From NCBI RefSeq assembly GCF_014274465.1, contig NZ_CP060394.1, positions 1,550,001 to 1,614,000 on the forward strand: a DNA stretch of 64,000 bases, given 5' to 3'. Source of the stretch: Alloacidobacterium dinghuense (GTDB lineage: Bacteria; Acidobacteriota; Terriglobia; Terriglobales; Acidobacteriaceae). Positions 20,293 to 30,268 of the stretch are shown one piece after another. Numbering within the stretch: the first letter of the stretch is position 1; every line of letters begins with the position of its first letter. Both the position numbers and the translations under genes were made by a program. The notes below the pieces were generated by a model, which ran no database searches, was not told the origin of the DNA, and saw only the letters and a list, made by a program, of their open reading frames with translations.

Positions 20293-23200
20293 ATGACCCT
20301 GAGCACAACTGCAGCCGGAATGAATCCACTGAGTGATCGAAGCAAAATGGTCAGTATTTCCATTGATGGACATACTGCGAGCGTGAGCGATGGGGAACTG
20401 CTGGTTGAAGCAATACTCCGCGAAAAGGAAATTCCGCATATCTGCTATCACTCCCCGCTCATGGGGCCGATTCAGACATGCGATACCTGCCTGGTAGAGG
20501 TCGATGGAAAGATAACTCGCGCTTGCGGTATCAAGGTTAGTTCCGGCATGGAGGTAGTTACGGATTCAAAGCGCGCCAGGGATGCGCGTGCCGAAGCCTT
20601 TGACGTGATTCTCGGCAATCATATGCTCTATTGCACGGTCTGTGACAACAATAATGAGAACTGCAGGGTTCACAATACAGCGCTTGCTCTGAATGTTCAG
20701 CACCAGAGTCATCCTTTCAAGCCGAAGCCGTATGAAGTGGACATGTCCAACCCTTTCTATCGTTACGACCCCAGTCAGTGCATTCTTTGCGGACAGTGCG
20801 TACAAGCCTGCCAGACCGTCGAGGTCAATGAGACGCTGTCAATTGGCTGGGAACTGGAGCATCCACGTGTTCTCTGGGATGGGGGTATGCAGATTGCCGG
20901 TTCAAGCTGCGTCTCCTGCGGCCATTGCGTGACGGTGTGTCCCTGCAATGCGCTGATGGAAAAATCTATGTTGGGTGAAGCTGGTTACCTTAGCGGTATG
21001 CCGAAAGACGCCTTGAACAAGATGATCGAGGTAGTCAAAGCGGTCGAGCCCGAAATGGGTTATGGCATGATCATGCAGGTTTCGCAGACCGAAGCGAAGA
21101 TGCGTGAGGAACGCATCGAGAGAACAAAAACGGTTTGTACTTATTGCGGCGTTGGGTGCAGCTATGATGTCTGGACCAAAGAGCGCAAGATTCTGAAGAT
21201 TGTCCCATTGCACGGTGATGCGAATCAGATCTCCACTTGCGTCAAAGGCAAGTTCGGCTGGGACTATGTGAATCATCCAGATCGCCTGCAAAAGCCACTC
21301 ATCCGCGAGGGGAGCAACTTCCGCGAGGCTGACTGGAAAGAGGCCTTGAATCTAGTCACAACGAAATTGTCCAGCATCAAGCAGCAATATGGCCCAGACT
21401 CGATCGGCGTGATTGTCTCGTCGAAGACCACCAACGAAGATGGCTATCTAATGCAGAAGTTTGCGCGTGCCGTTATTGGGACGAACAACGTCGACAATTG
21501 TTCTCGCTACTGCCAGTCTCCAGCAACGATGGGATTATTCAGGACCGTGGGATACGGTGGCGATTCCGGTTCCATCAAAGATATTGGAAGCTCAGCTCTG
21601 GTTGTGATCGTCGGCGCAAACACTGCAGAGAGCCATCCTGTGCTGGCTACGCGCGTCAAACGTGCTCACAAGCTGCATGGTCAACGCCTGATCGTTGCTG
21701 ATCCCCGCACGAACGAGATGGCAGAGAGGGCGGACATTCACTTTCGTCCGCGTCCGGGTACTGATCTGGTCTGGATCTCGGCCATGAGCCGATACATGTT
21801 CGATAACGGTCACGCCAAAATAGATTTCATCGAGGAGTGGGTGAACGGTCTCGATGAGTTCCGCAAGAGTCTCGAACCTTTCACGATTGATTACGCTTCG
21901 AGGATCTGTGAAGTTCCTCTTGAAACATTGCAACGAGTGGCACAGGAGATTGCAACTGCCGAAAGCATGTGCATTCTATGGGCCATGGGAATTACACAGC
22001 ATACGACCGCCTCTGACGAATCGACCGCCGTTTCGAATCTGCTTCTGGTGACAGGCAATTATATGCGCCCAGGTTGCGGCGCTTATCCATTGCGTGGCCA
22101 CAACAATGTACAGGGGGCAAGTGACATTGGTGCAATGCCGGATAACTACCCTGGCTACCAACATGTCAATGATCCAGGAATCCGCGAACGTTTCGAAAAG
22201 AGCTGGGGAGTTAAGCTCCCTTCCCTGCGAGGTCTGGATAACCACCAGATGGTAGACGCGGTGTACGATGGGAAATTGCGCGCGATCTATCTGGCTGGGG
22301 AAGACATGATCTCGGCTGACTCGAATGCCAACGTCGTTGCCGGAGCATTCGAGAAGCTGGACTTTTTTGTCGTGCAGGATATCTTCTTTACTGAAACCTG
22401 TCGCTATGCCGATGTTGTGCTTCCTGGCGCTCCCGCCCTTGAGAAAGACGGCACTTTTACCAATACAGAAAGGCGCATTCAAAGGTTGTACAAGGCATTG
22501 CCGGAATTAGGTGATAGTAGGGCTGACTGGAAGATCACACAGGATATTGCCAATCGTATGGGAGCCAATTGGAGATACGAGCATCCGTCAGAAGTCATGG
22601 ATGAGTTGGCCTCATTGACGCCACTTTACGCAGGGGTCAATTACGAACGGCTCGAAGGTTATAAGACTCTGCAGTGGCCGGTTGCAGCAGACGGCACAGA
22701 TCAACCAATCCTCTATCTCAACGGCTTTGCTTTTCCTGACAAAAAAGCGAGATTGTATCCAGTAACATTCAATGAACCAACTGAAAGGCCTGATAAAGAT
22801 TTCGACCTCTTTCTCAACAATGGGCGTCTGCTTGAACATTTTCACGAAGGCAATATGACGTATCGCATTCAGGGCATTCGAGAAGAGACTCCGGAGCGAT
22901 TCCTGGAAATCTCAGAGGAGTTGGCCAAAGAACGTAGCATAGAATCTGGACACTGGGTACGAGTTACGAGTCGTCACGGCTCGCTGGTGATTAAGACGCT
23001 CGTGACGCATCGGGTTCATGGAAAACAGGTTTACCTGCCGCTTCTCTCGCGAGAAGGTCCCATCAACGTCCTCACGGGTTCACATGCGGATCCTGCTACC
23101 AATACTCCCGCCTATAAGGAGACGGCAGTCAATATTAAGGTATTGCCGGAACGAGGAACGAACCCACTGAAACGGCTGAACTTTCGCTACTCGGGCAAGC

Positions 23201-23301
23201 CAACACCACAGACTGGAGTTGAAATCGAGCGCAAGTGGAAGCGGAAAGACTACCGAATGCCGGGTGCAGAACAATTGGTTCAAATTCAAACGCAGAAGTA
23301 G
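20293..23301 (+). CDS. fdhF: Formate dehydrogenase catalytic subunit, cysteine type (ForC/FdhF-like)
   Basis: Molybdenum- or tungsten-bis-MGD enzyme that oxidises formate to CO2. Domains in order: a 2Fe-2S ferredoxin domain (Cys51, Cys63, Cys66, Cys78), a Cys-His cluster site (HMLYCTVCDNNNENC), two 4Fe-4S motifs (CILCGQCVQAC and CVSCGHCVTVC), the CTYCGVGCSYDV cluster at the head of the molybdopterin domain, and the C-terminal molydopterin dinucleotide domain. The metal ligand is Cys407 in the motif NNVDNCSRYCQSP, where E. coli FdhH has selenocysteine. At 1002 residues it matches the Bacillus YjgC/YrhE type. AAGGAG lies six bases before the chosen ATG. The next gene is a DUF1641 protein, the partner known from the menaquinone-linked ForCE enzymes, so a quinone-linked formate oxidation role is likely. 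No NADH-binding subunit or FdhD sulfurtransferase gene is nearby. Confidence 0.92.
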   Translation: MTLSTTAAGMNPLSDRSKMVSISIDGHTASVSDGELLVEAILREKEIPHICYHSPLMGPIQTCDTCLVEVDGKITRACGIKVSSGMEVVTDSKRARDARAEAFDVILGNHMLYCTVCDNNNENCRVHNTALALNVQHQSHPFKPKPYEVDMSNPFYRYDPSQCILCGQCVQACQTVEVNETLSIGWELEHPRVLWDGGMQIAGSSCVSCGHCVTVCPCNALMEKSMLGEAGYLSGMPKDALNKMIEVVKAVEPEMGYGMIMQVSQTEAKMREERIERTKTVCTYCGVGCSYDVWTKERKILKIVPLHGDANQISTCVKGKFGWDYVNHPDRLQKPLIREGSNFREADWKEALNLVTTKLSSIKQQYGPDSIGVIVSSKTTNEDGYLMQKFARAVIGTNNVDNCSRYCQSPATMGLFRTVGYGGDSGSIKDIGSSALVVIVGANTAESHPVLATRVKRAHKLHGQRLIVADPRTNEMAERADIHFRPRPGTDLVWISAMSRYMFDNGHAKIDFIEEWVNGLDEFRKSLEPFTIDYASRICEVPLETLQRVAQEIATAESMCILWAMGITQHTTASDESTAVSNLLLVTGNYMRPGCGAYPLRGHNNVQGASDIGAMPDNYPGYQHVNDPGIRERFEKSWGVKLPSLRGLDNHQMVDAVYDGKLRAIYLAGEDMISADSNANVVAGAFEKLDFFVVQDIFFTETCRYADVVLPGAPALEKDGTFTNTERRIQRLYKALPELGDSRADWKITQDIANRMGANWRYEHPSEVMDELASLTPLYAGVNYERLEGYKTLQWPVAADGTDQPILYLNGFAFPDKKARLYPVTFNEPTERPDKDFDLFLNNGRLLEHFHEGNMTYRIQGIREETPERFLEISEELAKERSIESGHWVRVTSRHGSLVIKTLVTHRVHGKQVYLPLLSREGPINVLTGSHADPATNTPAYKETAVNIKVLPERGTNPLKRLNFRYSGKPTPQTGVEIERKWKRKDYRMPGAEQLVQIQTQK

Positions 23302-23319
23302 GCGGAGGAGGGAAGAACA

Positions 23320-23769
23320 ATGGCGAAGGCCGTCGATTTCAGGGTATTTACACCGAGCAATTCTCGCGATGACCTCATTCGCAGAATCGAGCATGCTCCT
23401 GTTGAGCATGCTGAGGCCATCCTCGCAGCTTACGACTTGCTGCAGAGGCTTCATGAGAAAGGCGTCATTGATCTTCTGAACGGCCTGCTCAATGCTGGTG
23501 ATACTGTAGTAGATCGTGTTGTCGATGTGATCAGCTCAAAGGAATTGGTAACCGCGCTTCGGATTGCTCTCATGTTCAGCAACCGTCTCAGCTCAATCGA
23601 TGCGGACAAGCTTCACTCTGTCATCGCCGATGCAGAGAAAGAGCCACCTTCGTTGCTGACCATCGGAAAACAAGCGATCTCAAGAGATGCGCGTAGGGGC
23701 ATGGCCGTCGCGGTGGGGCTTTTGAATATCCTCGGGAAGGCGCTGGAAACACAGCAGACTAAAGAATAA
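23320..23769 (+). CDS. DUF1641 protein, formate dehydrogenase partner (ForE-like)
   Basis: A 149-residue alpha-helical protein with the DUF1641 pattern (LLNGLLNAGDTVVDRVVDVI ... LRIALMFSNRLSSIDADKL). In Bacillus subtilis the homologous gene follows the catalytic formate dehydrogenase gene and its product forms the non-canonical ForCE complex. Here it begins 18 bp after the catalytic gene behind a strong GGAGG, so the two form one operon. It has no cofactor motif of its own; a structural or electron-transfer coupling role is inferred from the family. Confidence 0.85.
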   Translation: MAKAVDFRVFTPSNSRDDLIRRIEHAPVEHAEAILAAYDLLQRLHEKGVIDLLNGLLNAGDTVVDRVVDVISSKELVTALRIALMFSNRLSSIDADKLHSVIADAEKEPPSLLTIGKQAISRDARRGMAVAVGLLNILGKALETQQTKE

Positions 23770-23839
23770 CCGTGGCATCATACGGAAATCGGCAATTAAC
23801 CTTGTACACGAACAAACACAAGTACAGTTCTGCATTGCC

Positions 23840-25981
23840 ATGGCGACCCAAAGAGCTTACCTTCCGCACGCGGAGCGTTTTACAACATGGTTTCCTGATT
23901 TTCTGCGGAAAGAACTTGCTCCCTATCCGGGCCGCGGAGCCGTCGTTGCGCGGATGGTCATTTCCGCAACGTTTACTACCATCTTAATCGTTACCTTTCG
24001 CATCCCCTTTGGAGCAATTGGGGCGCTCTGCGCTTTCCTTTTGTCACGCGAAAATCTCTTATCGACGGCCAGGTCCGGACTCTACCTTGTCGCTGCCTTC
24101 GTGCTCGGCGGCCTTTTTATTCCCGTCGGCGGGCGTTTTTTCGCTTCAACTCCCATTACGCACTTTTTGTGGGAAGCAGTTAGCATCTTTTTTCTCTTCT
24201 TTTTGCTCAGGACTCTTACAAACTATGTGGTAGCTATCGGCCTTGCGGCGATGGTGACCAACATCTTTACTATTTGGTATCTGCCGGGACCCGGAGAGCA
24301 AAATGTCGAGACCTCTTTATGGCAAGTAGGGGCGGCCTCGATCGGCGTTCTTGTGACGGTCGGTGTCGAAGTAATTTTTTATGCTATTTATCGCGGTGAC
24401 GAAATACTCGATGGGCTAGACGTCAGGCTGAAGCACATCGAAGATCTGATGGAAGACTATGCAGCTAATCGTCCGTCGTCGCCAGAAACCAGTCGTATGC
24501 TTGCGCAATATGCTGTTGTAGGGGTGGGAGCATTGCGCGCACACGTTACGCGGACAAGTAATCAATCATCCGATCGTAATCGCATCAGCGCATTGATCTC
24601 GCTTACCGGTCGTTCGATTGATTTTGCAGCGGCTCTCGCCACCACAGGTGCCAGTGGGATTACCGCCTCTGAGCGGGAACGAGGTGCACGCCTTGCACAG
24701 CATATCGCTGAGATTCGCCTGTGCCTGCGGTCAAACAATCAGCCACCTCAATGGGAGCCTGAGGTCGTAGCGAACGAGGGAACGCCACTTCTCTATGAAC
24801 TCGAGGGAATAACTTCACTCATGGCCTCCGTGTTAAGCGGTGCGAGTTCAGTTGATCCACGTCTTGAGGTCCTCGATAGTCCGCCTGTTGCCAATCGCAT
24901 CTTCGTGGCGGACGCATTTTCTAATCCTGAGCACTTGCGCTATGTTCTCGGCGGAACGCTGGCGGCGATGATGTGTTACATCCTTTATGTGTCGCTGGAT
25001 TGGCCGGGGATTTCTACTTCGGTGACCACCTGCGTATTTACCGCTCTCTCAAACATTGGTGCCTCGCGCCAGAAACAAGTATTGCGCATCGCGGGAGCAG
25101 TACTCGGCGGTTTCGTTTTCGGTTTAGGGGCGCAGATTTTTATCCTGCCGAATATAGACTCCGTCGGCGGCCTGGCCGTGCTCTTTGCCGTTGTGACCGC
25201 TGTCGCAGCCTGGGTTGCTACGTCGAGTACGCGCCTTTCGTATGCGGGGTTGCAGATCGCCCTGGCGTTTTATCTGATAAATCTGAGCGAGTTCCGTATT
25301 CAAACCTCGCTCACTCTGGGACGAGACCGTGCAGTCGGCGTGTTGCTGGGAATTTTCGCAATGTGGCTTGTCTTTGAACGTCTCTATCCACATCCTGCAG
25401 GAGATGAGATGGTTCGTATTTTCGTTCGCAATCTTCGTCTTATGACGGAGCTTATCACTGCATCCCCGACAAGCACGGATACTGGAGCGATCCTCAAGAT
25501 TCGTCGACAGAGGGAGCAGGTCTACCGCAATTTTGGCGACGTGACCGCACAAACCGATGCAGTGCCCTTTGAAACTGGACGCCGCCGCGCCGTAGATATG
25601 GCAGCGCGCGATCGTATTCGCCGCTGGCAGTCATCCATTCGCACGTTCTATCTGCTGGAGGGACCCCTTGTTCAATTCCGTGTATTTGGAGAAGTCGGTG
25701 AGAAATCGACTGCCTTCAGGCAGATGGATGACGCTTTTCGCGAAGAATGTGCCCGCGCTCTTCAGCATATGGCAGAGTGTCTCGAGAATCAGCTGAATAA
25801 GAAACCGCTTGAGCGCAGCACCTCGCAGAGTCTGTTGAAACTGTTGGAGTCATCCGCTGCCGAACAGGCTACGTATTCGGAAAGGGAGCATGCTTTGTTT
25901 GGCTTGTTGCGCACGATTGCATTGCTCGTCGATCGCATGAAAGACGAAGTCGCATCTGAGCCGTTGTACGCGATACAGTAG
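23840..25981 (+). CDS. FUSC-family inner-membrane transporter
   Basis: A 713-residue protein with the FUSC arrangement: an N-terminal block of membrane helices (about 38-190), a cytoplasmic helical region (about 195-360), a second membrane block (about 370-520) and a long soluble C-terminal tail. Relatives include YccS and the aromatic-acid exporter component AaeB. Such proteins usually work with a membrane-fusion protein and an outer-membrane channel; those functions are present next door on the opposite strand (EmrA- and TolC-like genes), which suggests a shared export role, though this is inference. It starts 70 bp after the DUF1641 gene with no strong ribosome site, so it could be a separate gene or the last of the formate operon. 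Substrate unknown. Confidence 0.82.
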   Translation: MATQRAYLPHAERFTTWFPDFLRKELAPYPGRGAVVARMVISATFTTILIVTFRIPFGAIGALCAFLLSRENLLSTARSGLYLVAAFVLGGLFIPVGGRFFASTPITHFLWEAVSIFFLFFLLRTLTNYVVAIGLAAMVTNIFTIWYLPGPGEQNVETSLWQVGAASIGVLVTVGVEVIFYAIYRGDEILDGLDVRLKHIEDLMEDYAANRPSSPETSRMLAQYAVVGVGALRAHVTRTSNQSSDRNRISALISLTGRSIDFAAALATTGASGITASERERGARLAQHIAEIRLCLRSNNQPPQWEPEVVANEGTPLLYELEGITSLMASVLSGASSVDPRLEVLDSPPVANRIFVADAFSNPEHLRYVLGGTLAAMMCYILYVSLDWPGISTSVTTCVFTALSNIGASRQKQVLRIAGAVLGGFVFGLGAQIFILPNIDSVGGLAVLFAVVTAVAAWVATSSTRLSYAGLQIALAFYLINLSEFRIQTSLTLGRDRAVGVLLGIFAMWLVFERLYPHPAGDEMVRIFVRNLRLMTELITASPTSTDTGAILKIRRQREQVYRNFGDVTAQTDAVPFETGRRRAVDMAARDRIRRWQSSIRTFYLLEGPLVQFRVFGEVGEKSTAFRQMDDAFREECARALQHMAECLENQLNKKPLERSTSQSLLKLLESSAAEQATYSEREHALFGLLRTIALLVDRMKDEVASEPLYAIQ

Positions 25982-26081
25982 ATGCTGTGATGGTCCCATT
26001 CAGGCGATGACTTCGAGGCGCGCTCTTCGCCATCGAGTGACAAGGAACCGCGCGAGTTGCTTATGAGAACGCTACCCCTGC

Positions 26082-27473
26082 TTAACGGGGAGCCTCTCCG
26101 ATAGTGCGCTTTAGATCTGCCTGTGCCAGGGACAACCCCAGAACTGCTTCAAGATACGACGCTTTTGCTGAGGCGGCTTTCGCGTGGGCCTCTTCGCGTG
26201 CAGATGCAAGTGCGGCAGTCTGCTCAAATTGTCGATCAGACAGGCGCGCACCTTCCATCCTGACTTTCAAAGCCTGGTCAGCAACGTCCACCATGCTTTG
26301 TAATTGTTCGACCTTGTCATACGCTGTCTCGACCTGCACACTTACTTCGTCTTTCACTTTTTCAAGGTTGAGTGCGGCCTCAGAGAGAAGAGTTCGCGAC
26401 TCCTTGATTTCACCCTCACGGCGACCGCCATCGAACAGATCGTATGTCAAATTGAATCCGAAGGTGCCAAAGTTGTGCACAAGAAACGGCACTCCGCTTT
26501 GATAGCTGTAGCGTGCAAGGCCAGTGACATCGGGGATGTAAGCATCCTTTGCTGCCGAGAGCCCGGCCTTCGCCTTCTCTATGGCCTGTTGTGCGGATCG
26601 AATCGCCGGGCTCTGATCTTCCGCGATTCGAACACATTCTTCGCGGCTGGGTATAACCAAAGTTGAGGCGGATGAATCGCTGTCTAGTTGCAGCTGTGTA
26701 CTCAGAGGCAGACCGAGCAGGTCATTCAGGGACAACGACAGCGAATGAATCTGAAGGCGTTGAGTCAGCTCTGTTTGTTTCGCGTCCAACAAGTCAGCGC
26801 GGCTTTCGAGGGCCGCTACATCCAGGGCTTGCCCATTGTTGACTGCATCTTGCGCTTCCTGGTCTTTGATCTGGCTGGCTTGGATTTCCTCTGTTGCCGC
26901 TTGTTGCTTGAGTTGTGCGACCAGCAGTCCGTAGTAAAGCTGACGCACTTTAAACGTAACTTCATTTTCTGCTTGGTCAACTTGGATCTTCGCCGTGTTT
27001 GTATCCGCCGTTGCAGCTCGATTCGATTCACGGATCTTGAACATCTGCGTGAGCGGCTGTGCCAGTCCTGTGCCACTGGTGTATGCAGTCAACGCTCCTT
27101 GATCGATGAAAAGAGTCTGTCCGGGAATCGGCCCGGTGACCGGATGGACGCCAAAGGCGCCCGCTGGAATTTCTACACCGGCCAGTTCTGTAATGTGGAG
27201 AACGCTGCTTTCATTCTTTATGTTGGGGAAATATGCAGAACGAGCGATCTCTTTTTTATGTTCGCTATCGACAACGGAGAGTCGCGCCAGGCCAAGACTA
27301 CGATTCTGCTTCAGTGCAAGGTCAATGGCCTGAGGAAGAGTCAAATGCATTGGCGCAGATTCCTGCGCTGGCATGATGCCAATGGATCCGAAGAGCCATG
27401 CGACGCCTAAGACCAAGAGTGAGCGTTTTATTTTTGTCTGCCACATATCAGGAACCTTCGGGTTTGCGCTCAT
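26082..27473 (-). CDS. TolC-type outer-membrane efflux channel
   Basis: Outer-membrane efflux protein of 463 residues with a signal peptide (LLVLGVAWLFGSIGIMPAQ) and two OEP repeats of long alpha-helical hairpins, e.g. LPQAIDLALKQNRSLGLARL and the second-half LSLAQADLKRTIGEA. It should form the trimeric exit duct for the EmrA/EmrB-type pump encoded just upstream. Its ATG overlaps the stop of the MFS gene (ATGA), showing translational coupling. It is the last gene of the leftward operon and ends 100 bp from the end of the convergent FUSC gene; I saw no strong terminator between them. Confidence 0.92.
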   Translation of the reverse strand: MSANPKVPDMWQTKIKRSLLVLGVAWLFGSIGIMPAQESAPMHLTLPQAIDLALKQNRSLGLARLSVVDSEHKKEIARSAYFPNIKNESSVLHITELAGVEIPAGAFGVHPVTGPIPGQTLFIDQGALTAYTSGTGLAQPLTQMFKIRESNRAATADTNTAKIQVDQAENEVTFKVRQLYYGLLVAQLKQQAATEEIQASQIKDQEAQDAVNNGQALDVAALESRADLLDAKQTELTQRLQIHSLSLSLNDLLGLPLSTQLQLDSDSSASTLVIPSREECVRIAEDQSPAIRSAQQAIEKAKAGLSAAKDAYIPDVTGLARYSYQSGVPFLVHNFGTFGFNLTYDLFDGGRREGEIKESRTLLSEAALNLEKVKDEVSVQVETAYDKVEQLQSMVDVADQALKVRMEGARLSDRQFEQTAALASAREEAHAKAASAKASYLEAVLGLSLAQADLKRTIGEAPR

Positions 27474-29098
27474 GCTGGTTTAGGCGTAGCCGTTACAATT
27501 TCGCGGTATTGAGTGGGCACACCTCCCATGCAGGCGACGATGAGCAGGCAGCAAATCGCAGCCGACGCCAGCAGCATGAAGCTGTCCGAGATGGCTAGCG
27601 TGAAGGCCTGCTGCCGCACCTGGAGACCTAGCAGCGTTCCGGCTTTCTCCACGGCCGCTGCGATTCCGGACGAATGGTGCGCCATATCTGCGGTGAGTCC
27701 GGATAGCCGTTGACCGGTAGCAGGCTGGCCCAGTTGGACGTTTAGGCCGAGAATATTCGAATGAAACTTTTCGCGTGTGGGGATGAAGTGTTGCATGAAG
27801 GCCGCTCCAAGCTCACCTCCGAGAAGCCGCACAGTCTGGAAATATCCCGCGAAGGTGAGAACATCGATCGGACGACTGAGTGCTCCAGTGTTAAGAAGCT
27901 CAAGAATGATGGAGCCGACCATCGAGTTGAATGCCAGAGCCAGTCCAGCTGCCAGCACAGCTTGTGACGCCCAAAAATTATCGCCTGACCAGACCGAAGA
28001 CACTCGCGAGTTCATGAAACATGCGATCCCAACGAGAGCAAAGCCAACTGTGAGGATGAGTCGGGGATCGACGTATTTCAGCGAGTACATTGCGAAAAGT
28101 CCCAGCACGAACTGTGGCAAGGCAACCCAAAGCAGCACAGGACCAGTCTGAAGCGGGCGGTAACCCTGGATCGAAGCTAGATAGCTGGGGATCGCGACGA
28201 CTGTTGCCAGCATGACAAAGCGAAATAAGATCAGCACTCCGGTCAATAGCAGTGTGTTCCGCCGGGCCAGAAACTTAAAGTTGATGAGTGGGTTCGGCGT
28301 CTTGAAATGACGCACCATCGTGGCAAGGAGCAGAAAGGCTCCGGAGACGATTAGAGCAACGATGGTCCCCGAGTTAAACCAGTCCAGGCGTTGTCCCTGA
28401 TCGAGCCCTGTGTACAAAAGGGCGAATCCAAAGCTAGCGTACAGGAATCCTCTCCAATTTGGCTTTGGTTGACCTTCTTTCGGTTGCGGCAACGGCTGCC
28501 AGGGAATGCCGAAATAAATCAGAACCATCATGATCGGGGTTAAAACGGTGCCGTTCCAAAAGATCCAGTGCCATGACAAATGGTCCATGAACCAGGCCTG
28601 CAGCGATGTAGCGAAGTTGGTTGTTACAAGAATGTCGACGGCATACATCGCAATTCCGAGGAGCACAAAGCGCATCGACAGATTACGTAGAACAAAGGAT
28701 AGCGTAAGAGGATAGAAGGTCCCGGCCGTGAGCCCTGCAAGGACGAGCAACGTGAGCATTGTTGGCAGATTAGGGGCCAAGGGCAGCAGCAAGCTGATCA
28801 GCGTGAAAAGACTTGCGCAGGCTAGCAGAACACGGCGTGCCCCCAACAGTCCGCCAAGGTACACAGAAAATGGTCCGATGAACATCATCGCCCCATTGAA
28901 AGCGGTGCTCAGCCACGAGGCCTCATCGACTCCAAGATGTAAGGCGCCTCGTAAGTCCGCCAATCCTACACTGATCAGGCGTCCAGTGCAGGTCGCAATC
29001 ATCGCGCCAAGCAGGACACCAAAAATTCCTAACCAAGGATGCGTCGTAATTACCCTGGATGTGGGCGGAGCGAGGGGTTTTGCCGGCGGAGTGCTCAA
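27470..29098 (-). CDS. MFS drug exporter, DHA2/EmrB family
   Basis: Inner-membrane proton-driven exporter of 542 residues with about 14 predicted membrane helices, typical of the DHA2 family. The conserved early region (LRGALHLGVDEASWLSTAFN) is the EmrB signature: a helix-1 loop followed by the D-E-A-S/x-W motif of these pumps. It should work with the EmrA-like adaptor and the TolC-like channel encoded on either side as a tripartite system. Start and stop both overlap the neighbours by ATGA, so the three are one tight operon. Substrate cannot be read from sequence; hydrophobic or aromatic toxic compounds are typical for the family. Confidence 0.92.
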   Translation of the reverse strand: MSTPPAKPLAPPTSRVITTHPWLGIFGVLLGAMIATCTGRLISVGLADLRGALHLGVDEASWLSTAFNGAMMFIGPFSVYLGGLLGARRVLLACASLFTLISLLLPLAPNLPTMLTLLVLAGLTAGTFYPLTLSFVLRNLSMRFVLLGIAMYAVDILVTTNFATSLQAWFMDHLSWHWIFWNGTVLTPIMMVLIYFGIPWQPLPQPKEGQPKPNWRGFLYASFGFALLYTGLDQGQRLDWFNSGTIVALIVSGAFLLLATMVRHFKTPNPLINFKFLARRNTLLLTGVLILFRFVMLATVVAIPSYLASIQGYRPLQTGPVLLWVALPQFVLGLFAMYSLKYVDPRLILTVGFALVGIACFMNSRVSSVWSGDNFWASQAVLAAGLALAFNSMVGSIILELLNTGALSRPIDVLTFAGYFQTVRLLGGELGAAFMQHFIPTREKFHSNILGLNVQLGQPATGQRLSGLTADMAHHSSGIAAAVEKAGTLLGLQVRQQAFTLAISDSFMLLASAAICCLLIVACMGGVPTQYREIVTATPKPA

Positions 29099-30243
29099 GA
29101 CTGGGAACCCTCGGTCTTTTCTTTTTTGCCGGAAGCATGGATTGTCACCACTGCGGAGAATCCAGGACGGAGCTGGTTATGTAGAGGATGTCCGGGGTCA
29201 AGCACGATCTTCACTGGAATGCGTTGCACTACCTTAGTGAAGTTTCCGGTCGCGTTATCAGGAGGAAGAAGCGCAAACTGTGATCCACTTGCAGGAGAGA
29301 TTTCAGCAACGCTTCCATGAAGAACGACACCGGGAAATGTGTCGATTCTGACATCGGCCCGATCACCTTTGCGGATATTGGTGAGTTGCGTCTCTTTGTA
29401 GTTTGCTTCGATCCACACATCACCTTTCACCAGATCGACGACCTGCATCCCCGGCGCTACCAGCTGACCTTCCTGGACATGACGTTCGCCAATCGCTCCT
29501 TCAGCAGGCGCGACAATCTTCGTGTAGTCGAGATTGACATTAGCGACAACGATCGCTGCCTCCCTGGCCTGGATTTGGGCTTTGTAAACGGCGTCTTTGA
29601 CGTCGAGAGCATCGCGCTGACGCTTCTCCGCTTCGAGCGCTGCGCGACTGCTTGTAAGCGCCGCTTGAGCACGATCCAGATCAGCCTGACGGCTGGCTAA
29701 CATTCCGGAATATCGATCGGCATCAGCGGTTGCTTGTTCCAGCTGTTGATGCGTCGCAGCTTTGGCAGCAAAGAGCGCTTTTTGACGCTTCAACTCTGTC
29801 TGCGTTCGCTCAACGTCAGGGCTCACAGCGTCGACGCCAGCTTTGGCAGCGTTCATTGCTGCTGTTGCCTGAATAATGCTTGCTTGAGCGCTCTGTATTT
29901 TTGCATCCTGGATTCGTTTGGCCGCCTGATTGTCCTCAAGTTCTGCCTTTGCCCCCGCCAAGGCTGCCTTCGCTTCTGCTAATGCCGCGTTATAGTCGTC
30001 GTCGTCGAGTTCAACCAGAATCTGACCCGGCTTCACCGCCTCATAATCATTGACGCTGACTTTCCGAACAGTACCCGAGATGCGAGTGCTCAGCGGGGCC
30101 ATATCCGCTCGTACGTAGGCGTCGTCGGTTCGCTGGTCGGCATGCCCTCCTTCCCAGGAAGTCCAGCAACCTTGAATCGTGAACAGCAGAGCCGCCGCTG
30201 TACCTAACGTGACAATCGGAACGATGACTGCTCTCTTTGACAT
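29095..30243 (-). CDS. HlyD/EmrA-type membrane-fusion protein
   Basis: Periplasmic adaptor of 382 residues with one N-terminal membrane helix (VIVPIVTLGTAAALLFTIQG), the usual TDDAYVRAD motif, a biotinyl-lipoyl half (VSVNDYEAVKPGQILVELDD), a long coiled-coil hairpin (about 95-215) and the returning lipoyl and beta-barrel domains (KIVAPAEGAIGERHVQEGQLV). It links the MFS pump to the TolC-like channel. It follows the sigma-like gene by 25 bp and overlaps the MFS gene by ATGA. Confidence 0.92.
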   Translation of the reverse strand: MSKRAVIVPIVTLGTAAALLFTIQGCWTSWEGGHADQRTDDAYVRADMAPLSTRISGTVRKVSVNDYEAVKPGQILVELDDDDYNAALAEAKAALAGAKAELEDNQAAKRIQDAKIQSAQASIIQATAAMNAAKAGVDAVSPDVERTQTELKRQKALFAAKAATHQQLEQATADADRYSGMLASRQADLDRAQAALTSSRAALEAEKRQRDALDVKDAVYKAQIQAREAAIVVANVNLDYTKIVAPAEGAIGERHVQEGQLVAPGMQVVDLVKGDVWIEANYKETQLTNIRKGDRADVRIDTFPGVVLHGSVAEISPASGSQFALLPPDNATGNFTKVVQRIPVKIVLDPGHPLHNQLRPGFSAVVTIHASGKKEKTEGSQS

Positions 30244-30268
30244 GTCTGCCTGCTCCCAAAAAGTAGGG

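Noticed and set aside
20293-23301. Selenocysteine formate dehydrogenase with an in-frame TGA
   Set aside because: The metal-ligand codon is TGC (Cys407) and the frame has no internal TGA.
26075-26090. Bidirectional terminator between FUSC and TolC genes
   Set aside because: CCCC/GGGG gives only four pairs and no T-run, and part of it lies in the TolC stop region.
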